Positions 56,657-64,000 of a stretch of DNA of 64,000 bases are shown here, one piece after another. Positions within the stretch are counted from its first letter, which is position 1. Every line of letters begins with the position of its first letter. The notes below the pieces were generated by a model, which did no database searches, was not told the DNA's origin, and was given only the letters and a program-made list of their open reading frames with translations. This DNA comes from Sphingopyxis sp. PAMC25046 (GTDB lineage: Bacteria; Pseudomonadota; Alphaproteobacteria; Sphingomonadales; Sphingomonadaceae): NCBI RefSeq assembly GCF_004795895.1, contig NZ_CP039250.1, forward strand, positions 1,798,001 to 1,862,000, read 5' to 3'. Position numbers and translations under genes: made by a program.

Positions 56657-57463
56657 ATGCAGCTATTGTATTGCGATGAGAGCAACCTTGAAGATCGCCC
56701 AGGCGACTTTCTCATCTATGCGGGGGTCATGATACCAACTGATCGTGCGAAGCAACTCAGTGATGCCATCGGGACGCTCCGCAGAACCGCGGGGATCGAT
56801 CCTTCCTCCCTCGTCAAATTCGCCCCAGCCGCCGCACCATTGGATCATGCCGGCTACCGAGCGTTCAAACAGGCCATCATCGAAGCCGCGATAGAGCACG
56901 GTTGCAAGCTGCTAGCCTACGCGGTTCTGCATGATTTATCTCAGGGACCGGACGTGGCGCGACGATGGGGCATCAACACCATCTGCTGGCACTTTCAGTG
57001 TGCTTTGCGTCGCCTTGAGCAGCCCGGGCTCGTTTTGATTGACCGTTTCAATGATGCCGGCAACCTCATCGATGATCATCTCCGGGAGAAAATGTCGATA
57101 GGGGTCGATCTTCCGCATCGCAATGGAACCACCCCTTTAGACCGGGTGATTGGATTTCACTATGCAGCGATCGGTCAGGCCCATTTTACAAGTCTCTCCG
57201 ACATACTGATCGGGAGTCTGCGATGGGCAATAAATGTCCATTGTAGGGGCCAAGATTTGCGAGATAACGCTCTCGCCTTGCTTGAGATACTATCCCCGAT
57301 GTTTTGGCGCGATCAAGAGAGCGAGAGCATACCGGATATAGGATTCTGCTTCTCACCGTTTAAGATAAAAAGCGCCCGATTTCACGCTCAGTATATCTCA
57401 CTTCAAGAATTCCTTCGTGACGGCAATATTCAAAGTAGCCAGATTATCGAGTTAATCGGATAG
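56657..57463 (+). CDS. DUF3800 domain-containing protein
   Basis: About 268 residues. The N-terminal LLYCDESN signature (acidic pair D-E) and a later VLIDRFNDAGN segment are typical of DUF3800, an RNase H-like fold family seen in defence loci and in some retrons. It starts 9-15 bases after the RT stop (GTG 56651 or ATG 56657), so it is on the RT transcript and probably part of the same system. Activity unknown; possibly a nuclease. Confidence 0.85.
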   Translation: MQLLYCDESNLEDRPGDFLIYAGVMIPTDRAKQLSDAIGTLRRTAGIDPSSLVKFAPAAAPLDHAGYRAFKQAIIEAAIEHGCKLLAYAVLHDLSQGPDVARRWGINTICWHFQCALRRLEQPGLVLIDRFNDAGNLIDDHLREKMSIGVDLPHRNGTTPLDRVIGFHYAAIGQAHFTSLSDILIGSLRWAINVHCRGQDLRDNALALLEILSPMFWRDQESESIPDIGFCFSPFKIKSARFHAQYISLQEFLRDGNIQSSQIIELIG

Positions 57464-57635
57464 TTTTATAGCGAATAACTTCCGAGTGAGCTAAAGACGA
57501 AGCTTTGCGCGCCATCTGATCAGACCTAAGGCGGCCCATGCCGCTTTAATGTCGATTGGCGCGATCAATTCCTCTGTCCGCTTTTGGGGCCCTCCAGAAT
57601 AACCCGCCACGGCCGAGATGAGGCGCGAACCTGCC

Positions 57636-58064
57636 TCAACCGAACGCCCGCATGATGAGCACGGAAAGCGAAGCCCCTACAGCCGCGCCGCCTCCCGCAA
57701 AATAATAGTAGCGCATCCGCTGTGCCTCGGCGCCATCGGCCTGCCGGACCAGTTCGCGGAGCTGAGCGTAAATCGTCACGACATTCTGGTGGGCCTGCTG
57801 CACGAGCCGACGGTCCTCATCACGCGCTACCACGCTGCACCGAACCATCTCGGCCGCAAAATCCGTCGGCGTCGTTGCAAGCGCGGGCTTTCCTTCGATC
57901 TCGGTCAGACGGCGATCGAGACCGCGAAGATATTCCACGATGCGGCGAAGCTCGTCGGTATAGTCCGGCAGCTTCTCGCGCGCGGCCGTCAGTCCTTCGA
58001 GCGCGGTCTGCAGGAGGGCGATTTGACCACGCAGCGCGTTGAACGCTTCTGCGGGATCGGCCAT
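57636..58064 (-). CDS. DUF6118-like protein
   Basis: 142 residues. N-terminal ADPAEAFNALRGQIALLQ and LPDYTDELRRIVEYLRGLDRRLTEIEGKPAL follow the pattern of DUF6118 proteins, which I recall near conjugation genes of sphingomonad and rhizobial mobile elements. A predicted membrane segment lies at the end (YYYFAGGGAAVGASLSVLI). GAGG precedes the ATG. It begins nine bases after the stop of the upstream hydrolase, so both are on one transcript. Confidence 0.7.
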   Translation of the reverse strand: MADPAEAFNALRGQIALLQTALEGLTAAREKLPDYTDELRRIVEYLRGLDRRLTEIEGKPALATTPTDFAAEMVRCSVVARDEDRRLVQQAHQNVVTIYAQLRELVRQADGAEAQRMRYYYFAGGGAAVGASLSVLIMRAFG

Positions 58065-58072
58065 TAGAGCCT

Positions 58073-60301
58073 CTATTGGATGGCGTTCGACCAGGTGGAG
58101 AGGATGATCTCGCGATCGGCGCGGTCCTTGCTTTCGAGTGCCAGTTTCCAGCTTCCCTTAGTGGTTGCGCGGTCGATGAAGATTGAGCGGAAGATCTGGT
58201 TCGCCTCTGGAGTGTCGCTCCTGTTGCTGGCGACGACTTGGCCTTTGTCATCGATCAGCGTCGCGGACACGCTGTTCGCGGCTAGGAAAGTCATGCCGAA
58301 GTTACTCGCTTCTTCGACTGGGATCGTGATGGTCAGCGTCTGACCGGGCGCGATGAGGAGAATCTTCGAAAAGTCGGGTGTGGTCGATCCGTTCTCCTCT
58401 TCCGGCCCCTCGACGCCGAGCAGCATGAGGCGCGCCGGTGCCCGTGCGCTTCCAGCGGACGCTGCGGATCGCGACGCGCTCGCCGACTGTTCGCCGGGGC
58501 CGAGCGCAATGCGCGGCATCACGAACGTAGAGAAGGGGCCGGTCTCGGTCATGCTCGTGTGAAGAACGGCCTGCGTTTCATTGTCCGCGATCATCCACTT
58601 CGCCGATGGCTCGGCGACCACGCCATCGCTCCGTGTGAGCATCCGGCACACGGGGGGCAGGGGGTTGCCGGCAAGAACCGAGAAGAGGACGCCCTTGCGA
58701 TCGACGGTCTCCGCGTTGAACTTCATCACATTGATCGGCCGCAGTTCGCGCAGGGCCTCCATCGGTCTCCCGGCGAGCTCCAGCGGGATGCTCATCAGGT
58801 CGGCGCAGCTGCTCCCCCTGTTGGGTGTTCCGAGCATCACCAGGTGCGATATCTGGGGCTTGCCGTCGGGATAGGTTGGCATCGTCGCGTGGATATAGCG
58901 CCGGCTGATCAGGCCGCCCATCGAGTGCGCGACAAGGTCGACATGCCACGCATTGCGGTCCTTTTGCGCGTAGCGGACATAATTGCCGAGCTCGACGGCA
59001 TTTTGGGCGATCGTGTTGGTGGGACCGAAGTTGCCCATCTCATCGCCGGTGTTCATCCGCCCATGTTCCGGCTTCTCGCCGACGGGAAAGGCCTTCCAGT
59101 CATAGCTGTGGCTGGTGGTCAGGATATTCTGCCAAGGCCCCCACGCGCGCCAGTTGGACCAGAGGCCGTGAACGAGCACGAGCGGTTTCGGCGCAACTTT
59201 CAGATTGCGCGTCATGTCGTCGATCTTCTTGCCCTTGTCCTCGACCTCGGCCTTGATACGCTGCATGAGCCGCGGGCGGCCATCGTCGAACCAGGCATAG
59301 CCCGAGCTGTCCCACTTGAGCTGTACCTCGCGCTGCTCACCTGCCGGCACGGTGACCGAGACTTCGCCGAGCAGGCCGTCGGGCTTGGCGCCGTCCCATT
59401 TGTCGCCCTTGTACGTGTCGCGGAACTTCACCGTCGCCAATTTCTCGTCGGGGCTGTCGTTTGCGACCACCGCGGTCAGGCGCACGATATTACCATCGAT
59501 CGTGCCGACCTGCTCGACGATTTCTTTCCAGGCGTCCCAGGTGGGAAAGCGCATGTCCTCGAACTTTACATCGACGAGGCGCAGATCGCCGCCGCAGCGA
59601 CGCAGGTTCCAGCGCAGCGACTCAGTCACGCCATAGGATGTGACCGAGTGCGCCCCCGTCAGGCGGTTGGGATCGGAGGGCTGCATCCGGTCTTCGCCGC
59701 TGCTCGAAAAGCGCATCGCGTCGATCGTGGTGGGCACGTCTGCAATCTTCTGGTTCGTGGCCTCCTTTGATTTGCACTGGCCACTGAAGCTTGCCGAATT
59801 CGATCCCGAGGCGGTGCCCTGGAACTCGGGCAGCCGGACGCTGACGCTATAGGTGCCGTCGTTATCGGTCGTGATGTCCACGCCCGCCTCGAGGCCGCTT
59901 GCGTTACCGCGTCGCTCGTTCTTGCTCACGAACTGCCCCGACATCTGGCGCATTGTGCGCTCATGCGGACAGATCATCTGGTCGTTTGAGTTTATGGTTT
60001 CGGTCGCCGTCGCGCTGAGATTTATATTCGCCGTGCCGAGGCTGTATTCGCCATCGGGCGCCGGCCGGACCGCGACATGCGCGACATAGTCGTCGTTGAT
60101 CGAGCCGTTGGTCGTCTCGGTGCCCTTGCCCGAAACCCGCTTGACTGTTTTGGAGTCGCTGCTCGCCTGGTGACGCGAATATTCCACCGTTCCCGCCCAG
60201 CCAGCCGTGCATTGGGCGGCCGCTGCGGCTGCCACCGGGGCGGCCGCACCCGACAGCGTCAATCCGATCGCAAGGGCCGGCAAGGTGCGCATGATCGTCA
60301 T
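58073..60301 (-). CDS. Large secreted PGAP1-like alpha/beta hydrolase
   Basis: About 742 residues with a signal peptide (TLPALAIGLTLSGAAAPVAAA). An N-terminal region of about 370 residues without recognised domain precedes a lipase-type fold: PLVLVHGLWSNWRAWG, nucleophile serine in LVAHSMGGLISRRY, and the LVMLGTPNRGSSCADLM segment. The C-terminus (KILLIAPGQTLTITIP) is a beta-rich domain. Likely a secreted or periplasmic esterase. ATG 60301 has AGAGG upstream; the longer frame adds 22 unlikely residues. Confidence 0.82.
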   Translation of the reverse strand: MTIMRTLPALAIGLTLSGAAAPVAAAAAAQCTAGWAGTVEYSRHQASSDSKTVKRVSGKGTETTNGSINDDYVAHVAVRPAPDGEYSLGTANINLSATATETINSNDQMICPHERTMRQMSGQFVSKNERRGNASGLEAGVDITTDNDGTYSVSVRLPEFQGTASGSNSASFSGQCKSKEATNQKIADVPTTIDAMRFSSSGEDRMQPSDPNRLTGAHSVTSYGVTESLRWNLRRCGGDLRLVDVKFEDMRFPTWDAWKEIVEQVGTIDGNIVRLTAVVANDSPDEKLATVKFRDTYKGDKWDGAKPDGLLGEVSVTVPAGEQREVQLKWDSSGYAWFDDGRPRLMQRIKAEVEDKGKKIDDMTRNLKVAPKPLVLVHGLWSNWRAWGPWQNILTTSHSYDWKAFPVGEKPEHGRMNTGDEMGNFGPTNTIAQNAVELGNYVRYAQKDRNAWHVDLVAHSMGGLISRRYIHATMPTYPDGKPQISHLVMLGTPNRGSSCADLMSIPLELAGRPMEALRELRPINVMKFNAETVDRKGVLFSVLAGNPLPPVCRMLTRSDGVVAEPSAKWMIADNETQAVLHTSMTETGPFSTFVMPRIALGPGEQSASASRSAASAGSARAPARLMLLGVEGPEEENGSTTPDFSKILLIAPGQTLTITIPVEEASNFGMTFLAANSVSATLIDDKGQVVASNRSDTPEANQIFRSIFIDRATTKGSWKLALESKDRADREIILSTWSNAIQ

Positions 60302-60445
60302 GGGAAAATCCTCTGGATGCTGCTGCGCGTTTCGGGCCGCAGGGAGCTGCGAAGCTGCTCGCATCAAATTTCTTCTGGGGTTGCGCGGCGGCAGGCGTGG
60401 CGGAGTGCCGGGAGGGGGCTCGTCGGCGCTCCGCTGCCGACGCGA

Positions 60446-60655
60446 TCAGCCTTCCGGTTTTGCCTCGGCTTTTGCGCGGGCTTCGGGCTTGGCCTCGGCC
60501 TTGGCGCGCGCCTCGGGCTTTGCTTCGGCTTTCGCGCGGGCCTCCGGCTTGGCTTCGGCCTTGGCATGGGCTTCGGGCTTGGCTTCAGCCTTCGCCAATA
60601 CGGGCATCGGCATGCCGAGCGCGATCGCAGCGGCGAGGAAGGGGAGTTTGCTCAT
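60446..60655 (-). CDS. Secreted Ala/Lys/Glu/Pro repeat protein
   Basis: 69 residues: signal peptide MSKLPFLAAAIALGMPMPVLA followed by decapeptide repeats of the form AKAEAKPEAR (about 4.7 copies). GGAG lies seven bases before the ATG at 60655. The mature part is highly charged and probably disordered, perhaps a periplasmic spacer. No family recognised. Confidence 0.65.
   Translation of the reverse strand: MSKLPFLAAAIALGMPMPVLAKAEAKPEAHAKAEAKPEARAKAEAKPEARAKAEAKPEARAKAEAKPEG
60454..60596 (-). repeat. 30-base tandem repeat in the repeat-protein gene
   Basis: Four full copies of a 30-base unit and a partial fifth (23 bases), with scattered substitutions that mostly keep the encoded decapeptide. 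Copy number may vary between strains. Confidence 0.85.
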
Positions 60656-60868
60656 CTTGGACTCCATCATCGTGAGGCTGAGCAGAGAGGCCGGCCCTTG
60701 CCGGGGTGGCGTGGGACGAACCGGCCATCTCTGCTCGCGGCTCGATGCCGCAACTGGCACGCTACGGGAGCGTCGATATCGACGCCCTGGGCTTGCTTCG
60801 AAACCGGATGATCGTGCGACATGACCGCCGTGGCATCGACCAAAGCGGACGCCGACGCGACGAAAATG

Positions 60869-61615
60869 TCAGGCGAGGCCGAGCCTCTCGAGCACGGCGC
60901 GGACATAGCTCGGCCCGACCTGAACGACCGCTCCATCTTCCATTTCGAGTGCGATGAGCCCCTTGCCGAGCCGCTGCACCGCTTTCACGAGCGCGGGCCG
61001 GATGAAGGTTGATCGATGGACACGCATGATCTGCGCGGGGTCAAGCAACTGCTCCAGCGCCGTCATCGAAATACGGTGGATGTAGCTGCGCGTAGCAGTG
61101 TGGAGCAGCACATAGTCGCGGGCGGCCTCGACCCATTCGATCTGCGCCACGGGGAGGCGGAGGTTGCCGCTCGCGACCTGGACCCAGATGGCCTCTTCCC
61201 GCGCGTCCGCTGGCGAAGCGTTCGCTATACGGTCGGCCGCGTCGCGCATCGCCCGCCGCCGCCGCGCCCGTTCGACTGCCTGGCGGAGCCGGTCGAATCG
61301 CACGGGTTTAAGCAGATAGTCGGCGGCATCGACCTCGAACGCATCGGGCGCATATTGTTCGAAGGCGGTGACGAAGATGATTTCGGGGCGCGGATCGGCG
61401 ACGAGATCGGCGGCAACGCGGATGCCGCTTTTCTGGGGCATCGAGATGTCGAGCATCACGAGGTCGGGCCTGAGCTTGGCAATCCGGTCTTCTGCCTCTT
61501 CGCCGGTCGAAGCCGTGCCGACGACCTCGACATCGTCGATGTCTCCGAACAGCGTTTCAAGACGCCGCAGCGCAAGCGGCTCGTCGTCGACGAGCAGGAC
61601 GTGCAGCGTGCTCAT
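60869..61615 (-). CDS. LytTR family response regulator
   Basis: 248 residues. Receiver domain with VDDEPLA acidic pocket, phospho-accepting aspartate in LVMLDISMP and lysine in LLKPVRF. C-terminal LytTR DNA-binding domain (VEAARDYVLLHTATRSYIHR, RVHRSTFI). Overlaps the kinase gene by four bases. The pair should control nearby or distant genes in response to an unknown signal. Confidence 0.93.
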   Translation of the reverse strand: MSTLHVLLVDDEPLALRRLETLFGDIDDVEVVGTASTGEEAEDRIAKLRPDLVMLDISMPQKSGIRVAADLVADPRPEIIFVTAFEQYAPDAFEVDAADYLLKPVRFDRLRQAVERARRRRAMRDAADRIANASPADAREEAIWVQVASGNLRLPVAQIEWVEAARDYVLLHTATRSYIHRISMTALEQLLDPAQIMRVHRSTFIRPALVKAVQRLGKGLIALEMEDGAVVQVGPSYVRAVLERLGLA

Positions 61616-62703
61616 GCCGCTAACTCGTTGCGCCGTTCGAGCGGCAGTCGCGCGATCGCAAGAAAGCCGCGTTCGCGTTTCAGCGTTTCGAGGCTGCCCT
61701 TCGCACCATAGAGCGTTTCGAGCCGCTGGCGGACGTTGGCGATACCGACGCCGGTGCCGGGCCGTGCATCCTTTTCCTGTCCGGCGCCATCGTCCTCGAC
61801 CGAGACGAGCAGCATGTCGGCGTCGCTCGACGCTTCGACCTTGATCGTCACCGGCACCGCGGATGGTGCGAGCGCATATTTGATCGCATTCTCGATCAAC
61901 GGCTGGAGGAGGAAACCTGGCACCAGCGCGCTGTTAAGCGCGGGCGGGCAGACAAATTCGACCGCGAGCCGCTCGCCGAAGCGTACGCTCTCGATCTCGA
62001 GATAATGTTGCAGCGTCGCGAGCTCGTCCTCGAGCGGTAGCAAGGCATCGGGCTGCGACGACAAGGTCGCGCGCAGGAACTCGGACAGCTTGGCAAGCAT
62101 CGCATCGGCGGTGCGATATTCCTTCGTGACAATCAGCGACGAGATCGCATTGAGCGTGTTGAACAGGAAATGCGGGTTGAGCTGGTAACGCAGCGCCGCG
62201 AGGCTGGCAGCGCTTGCGGCGGCCTCGGCGCGGCTCGCTGCTTCGCGAGCCACGGCAAGCTCCAGTTCGCGCTCACGCGTCAGCTTGTTCGCCTCGATCA
62301 CGGTGAAGGCGGCGCCGAGCAAGGCGAACTGCCAGACGAGCGCGATGAAATTGTTCGTCGCGCGCAGCGCGAACGGCGCGGATTGTTGCGGTGATACGAC
62401 GAGCCGCCCGATCCATTCGCCGGTCGAAGCGTCGATCAGCGCCAGCGACCCCGAAGCGAGGATCACCGCCGCGCCCATCGCGGCGAGGCGGACGACGGTA
62501 TTGCGGCGGCGCGTGGCCCGGACCGCCCAATAGACGCCGCCCGACAGCAGCGCGCCCATCACGCAGATGTTGATGACCGAGACGGTGACATAGATGCCTG
62601 CACCGCTGAACAGGTGATAGGGGATGATGTAGAGTACCCCGGACAGGATCCAGGTCGCGGCAACCAGAGAGATGGTCTGGCGGTGTTCGGGCTTCAGCGG
62701 CAT
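61612..62703 (-). CDS. LytS/AlgZ-type sensor histidine kinase
   Basis: 363 residues. Four N-terminal transmembrane segments, a coiled linker (LELAVAREAASRAEAAASAA), the His_kinase core with phospho-accepting histidine in LNPHFLFNTLNAIS, and an HATPase domain (LLQPLIENAIKYAL, VGIANVRQRL). Partner of the LytTR regulator, with which it overlaps by ATGA. The secreted aspartyl protease gene is divergent from it, 206 bases away. Confidence 0.93.
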   Translation of the reverse strand: MPLKPEHRQTISLVAATWILSGVLYIIPYHLFSGAGIYVTVSVINICVMGALLSGGVYWAVRATRRRNTVVRLAAMGAAVILASGSLALIDASTGEWIGRLVVSPQQSAPFALRATNNFIALVWQFALLGAAFTVIEANKLTRERELELAVAREAASRAEAAASAASLAALRYQLNPHFLFNTLNAISSLIVTKEYRTADAMLAKLSEFLRATLSSQPDALLPLEDELATLQHYLEIESVRFGERLAVEFVCPPALNSALVPGFLLQPLIENAIKYALAPSAVPVTIKVEASSDADMLLVSVEDDGAGQEKDARPGTGVGIANVRQRLETLYGAKGSLETLKRERGFLAIARLPLERRNELAA

Positions 62704-62909
62704 GGCAATTCCAATGTGTAGTTCGCGCCGAGCATAAAGGAAGGGTGCGCGGTTGGCGTCCTGCCTCGTCGCACTGGCGTCGGCCTTCGTCGCGCGGCAA
62801 TCGACTCCGGCGAATCAGTATCGGCCTTCGTCGCACAGGCGTGGAACACCCGCCCTCTTCGCCATAGCCGGACCCTGTTCGCGGCACTTGGCCGCCAGGA
62901 GATTCCTTC

Positions 62910-63893
62910 ATGGCACTCACCCGTTACCGTCACAGCCTGATTGCCTTCGGCCTGCTCGGCGCCCTGATCATCGCCGAGCAGGCGCGCGCGGCTCCCTCCG
63001 AGCTGCCGACGAGCATGCGCGCAGCGGCGGCGCCTGCCGCCGCTGCGTCGAACACACGGCAGCCGCTTGAAGTCCTACCCTCGGGGCATCCGGTCGTACG
63101 GGTAAGTATCGATGGCGCGGAACCTAAACGCTTCGTCATCGACACGGCCGCAAGCAGCACGACGATCATGCCGAAGCTGCGGGCAGAGATGCCCGGCCTC
63201 GTCGCCAAGCTTTCGGACACTCCGCTCAATGGAGCCGCAGGAAGAAGCGATGTCGAAACGACAGTCGTCAGGCAGGTTGCAGTCGCCGGGCACGTGTTCA
63301 ACTCTCCCGAGCTCATGCTTCTACCCCCCGGGCCGACCGACCATCTCGGCGTCGACGGGATATTGGGCGCGGATATCATCGCCGACTTTACGGTCGAGCT
63401 GGATATGCCCGGTGGCCTTTGGCGGATGACGCCGAAACTTGAAGCCGGGATGCTCGAGGGACTTTCCGCGTCGGTGCCCTTCGTCCTCGACGATATGCGC
63501 GCACCGCGCCTGACGATCCGTCTCAACGGCGTCGAAGTCCCCGCCATTCTCGACACCGGCGCGCGCGGGACGATCATCAATTGGGCGGCGGCGAAGGCGA
63601 TCGGGCTCACCCCCGACAGCCCCGGTCTCGCCAAGGCGTCGGACATCAAGGGCGCGACCAACCATGCCATGCCGAGCGTCGAAGCGCCGATCGACGCGCT
63701 CATGATCGGCGATGCGATGGTTGCGGGCCGCAAGGTGCGCGTCGCCGACCTTTCGATCTTCAAGGTGCTGGGGTTCGCCCCCGAACAGCCCGCGGTGATC
63801 CTCGGGATCGATATGTTCGCCGACCGGCGCTTCGTCATCGATCACCCGGGACTGCGGCTCCACGTCTCGCCGCCGATTTTGCCGGCACCCTAA
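62910..63893 (+). CDS. Secreted retropepsin-like aspartyl protease, two domains
   Basis: 327 residues with a signal peptide (LIAFGLLGALIIAEQARA). Two retropepsin-type half-domains are visible: FVIDTAASSTTI near residue 75 and AILDTGARGTII near residue 215. Both have the catalytic aspartate; the first has DTA and the second DTG. Each is followed by a hydrophobic GILGADII- or VILGIDMF-like turn. The protein could form an intramolecular dimer active site, unlike the usual single-domain bacterial homologues. Substrate unknown. Confidence 0.85.
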   Translation: MALTRYRHSLIAFGLLGALIIAEQARAAPSELPTSMRAAAAPAAAASNTRQPLEVLPSGHPVVRVSIDGAEPKRFVIDTAASSTTIMPKLRAEMPGLVAKLSDTPLNGAAGRSDVETTVVRQVAVAGHVFNSPELMLLPPGPTDHLGVDGILGADIIADFTVELDMPGGLWRMTPKLEAGMLEGLSASVPFVLDDMRAPRLTIRLNGVEVPAILDTGARGTIINWAAAKAIGLTPDSPGLAKASDIKGATNHAMPSVEAPIDALMIGDAMVAGRKVRVADLSIFKVLGFAPEQPAVILGIDMFADRRFVIDHPGLRLHVSPPILPAP

Positions 63894-63921
63894 CAGCCCT
63901 GACGATCGGGAGAAGGCCATC

Positions 63922-64000
63922 ATGAAAAAGACACTGACCCGCGGCGCCGCGCTCGGCGCGCTCGCCATCGCCGCGACCGCTGCCTTCGCGCAGCAGGCGC
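63922..64000 (+). CDS. Secreted protein, 3'-truncated by window edge
   Basis: Starts MKKTLTRGAALGALAIAATA and runs open to the window end; the visible part is a signal peptide ending near AFAQ. A GGAGAAGG site precedes the ATG. It follows the aspartyl protease gene by 28 bases and may be co-transcribed. The mature product cannot be identified. Confidence 0.7.
   Translation, partial: MKKTLTRGAALGALAIAATAAFAQQA

Noticed and set aside
57464..57635. Search for the right attachment repeat of the island
   Set aside because: No copy of the tRNA-Gly 3' end was found here or elsewhere downstream in the window.

Overview
The window reads as chromosomal DNA of a GC-rich alphaproteobacterium, most likely a sphingomonad (Sphingopyxis or a close relative). 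This is inferred from gene content and order: aroA-cmk-rpsA-ihfB, a FYDLN-acid (TIGR02300-type) gene, a cyoABCD-SURF1-regBA cluster, EcfG-like promoters and HWE/HisKA_2 histidine kinases. No rRNA or CRISPR array is present. Three tRNA genes are visible: Leu-UAA, Ala-GGC and Gly-UCC.

Layout. 1-9.8 kb: the 3' part of an SDR dehydrogenase, an unknown protein coupled to a phosphomannomutase-like HAD phosphatase, then a stress-type block behind a candidate EcfG promoter (GT4 glycosyltransferase with a C-terminal glycosidase-like domain, GH130 phosphorylase, large-subunit catalase, FAD oxidoreductase). 9.8-15.5 kb: small genes, including a 44-aa basic protein and an entericidin-like lipoprotein, a ParS/MbcA-like antitoxin homologue, a GST, an esterase and a HisKA_2 sensor kinase. 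15.5-19.2 kb: acyl-CoA dehydrogenase, LysR regulator and MFS transporter. 19.4-26.2 kb: bo3 quinol oxidase genes cyoABCD, SURF1 and the redox two-component pair regB/regA; as sequenced, regB carries a one-base frameshift. 26.2-33.7 kb: prolyl oligopeptidase, DUF4112 protein, peptide-type binding lipoprotein, secreted hydrolase, tRNA-Leu and an ABC-2 exporter. 33.8-38.2 kb: the ihfB/rpsA/cmk/aroA housekeeping block. 38.3-48.6 kb: mixed housekeeping and regulatory genes (tRNA-Ala, Rrf2 regulator, COG3904-like protein, HD protein, enoyl-CoA hydratase, prfC, dinB, HWE kinase, Crp/Fnr regulator).

48.9-57.5 kb is an accessory island starting at tRNA-Gly. It holds a P4-type integrase, a RES-type toxin-antitoxin pair with a palindromic operator, a GHKL ATPase fused to a PD-(D/E)xK nuclease, a protein with two PD-(D/E)xK cores, and a retron. 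The retron has an RT carrying the NAxxH, YADD and VTG signatures, fused to a trypsin-like protease with a complete triad, followed by a DUF3800 gene. Directly upstream of the RT lies a 121-nt segment with an 11-bp perfect (15-bp extended) terminal inverted repeat and two internal hairpins, which I propose as the msr-msd RNA. This locus is the strongest candidate for an undescribed system, because protease-fused and DUF3800-linked retron RTs are, as far as I recall, treated as separate architectures.

57.6-64 kb: DUF6118-like protein and a large secreted alpha/beta hydrolase, an Ala/Lys/Glu/Pro repeat protein, a LytS/LytR-type two-component pair, a double-domain retropepsin-like protein and the start of another secreted protein cut by the window edge.
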